From: UBA2040 sp041751955
GTDB lineage: Bacteria; Bacteroidota; Bacteroidia; Flavobacteriales_D; Crocinitomicaceae
Assembly: GCA_041751955.1 (NCBI GenBank)
Contig: JBGSIB010000059.1
Span: 1 to 64,000 of the forward strand
Direction of reading: 5' to 3'
DNA length: 64,000 nucleotides
Each line of letters starts with the position of its first letter. Within the stretch, counting starts at the first letter, position 1. Shown piece by piece: positions 63,773-64,000 of this stretch. The notes under the pieces are model-generated. The model searched no databases, had not been told where the DNA came from, and saw nothing but the letters and a program-made list of their open reading frames with translations. The translations under genes were made by a program, and so were the position numbers.

Positions 63773-64000
63773 ATGAAAAGAAAATTATCTCTCGTTTTTT
63801 TGCTTGTTTTTTTGTTAAATTTTCAAGGAAATGCATTTTCAATCGACAGTTTAAAGTTGAACAGTAATCGACTGAAGGATACCAACAAAGTAGACAATTA
63901 CATAAACATTGCGCGGTATTATTACACGGTTGATTTTAAGGCTGACTCACTTCTAAGGTATGCAAAATTGGCACTTCATCTTGCTGAAAAAATAAAAAAT
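63773..64000 (+). CDS. Secreted TPR-like protein, N-terminal part (cut by window end)
   Basis: The first 76 codons of a gene running out of the window: signal peptide (hydrophobic LSLVFLLVFLLNFQ, cleavage near NAFS) followed by helices spaced like TPR units (YINIARYYYTVDFKADSLLR then YAKLALHLAE). Such openings are common in Bacteroidota TPR-containing sensor kinases or LuxR-type regulators; the output domain is not visible. An AATATTTG box lies at 63752-63759, a near-match to the -7 element. Confidence 0.7.
   Translation, partial: MKRKLSLVFLLVFLLNFQGNAFSIDSLKLNSNRLKDTNKVDNYINIARYYYTVDFKADSLLRYAKLALHLAEKIKN

Overview
The window comes from a low-GC member of the Bacteroidota, most likely Flavobacteriales and possibly near Crocinitomicaceae/Fluviicola (inference, no phylogeny run). 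Support: type IX secretion (T9SS) C-terminal sorting domains, PorP/SprF, a DNA polymerase III alpha subunit with an N-terminal proofreading exonuclease, DUF1573, DUF5723 and DUF2452 proteins, and several promoters of the Bacteroidota type (TTTG or TTG, 19-20 bp, TAnnTTTG) with no strong Shine-Dalgarno signals. Coding density is high. I see no insertion sequence, prophage, CRISPR array or rRNA.

Layout. 1-2011: two permeases of a Mn/Zn/Fe ABC importer; the first, cut by the window edge, carries an MntR/DtxR-like metal-binding domain at its C-terminus. 2228-8950: GNAT and polysaccharide deacetylase genes, a DUF5723 protein, a TPR-nth-Nudix operon (Nth lacks its Fe-S cysteines), a small conserved ORF and dapD. 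9118-16495: ruvX, def, a lipoprotein, two tandem DUF1573 genes and the dnaE-exonuclease fusion. 16507-26753: SirB1/transglutaminase-like protein, lipoproteins, membrane patatin, arginase-family enzyme, thioesterase, dnaA, an SPFH protein and three minus-strand surface lipoproteins. 26792-31465: yigZ, M42 peptidase, corA, a decayed DUF1003 gene, then an SDR-tspO-SRPBCC cluster. 31779-43776: ywbE, pckA, elbB, cytochrome c peroxidase, DUF2452, rocD, SIMPL and PspA proteins, a DASS transporter, yaaA and mtaB. 43920-46560: a membrane-anchored papain-like protease preceded by a stand-alone copy of its leader, then cdd and clpS.

46560-56778 is the most distinctive accessory region. A tRNA-Arg preceded by a broken copy of its own 5' half and a truncated GIY-YIG gene lead into two paralogous secreted proteins, each with two DUF3494 ice-binding domains. 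One ends in a T9SS type A signal. The other, with four 276-bp Ig-like repeats and a DUF11 domain, ends in a type B signal and is followed directly by a PorP/SprF gene and an OmpA/PD40 gene. Between the paralogues lie three small YtxH/holin-like envelope genes. The layout suggests a surface-displayed ice-binding adhesin with its own secretion or anchoring partners.

57180-62412 is a signalling cluster: an AraC-type regulator, a four-PAS hybrid histidine kinase with a 21-residue linker repeat, a single-domain response regulator, and a LytTR response regulator whose receiver half is broken by stop codons. The window closes with a beta-carbonic anhydrase and the start of a TPR protein.
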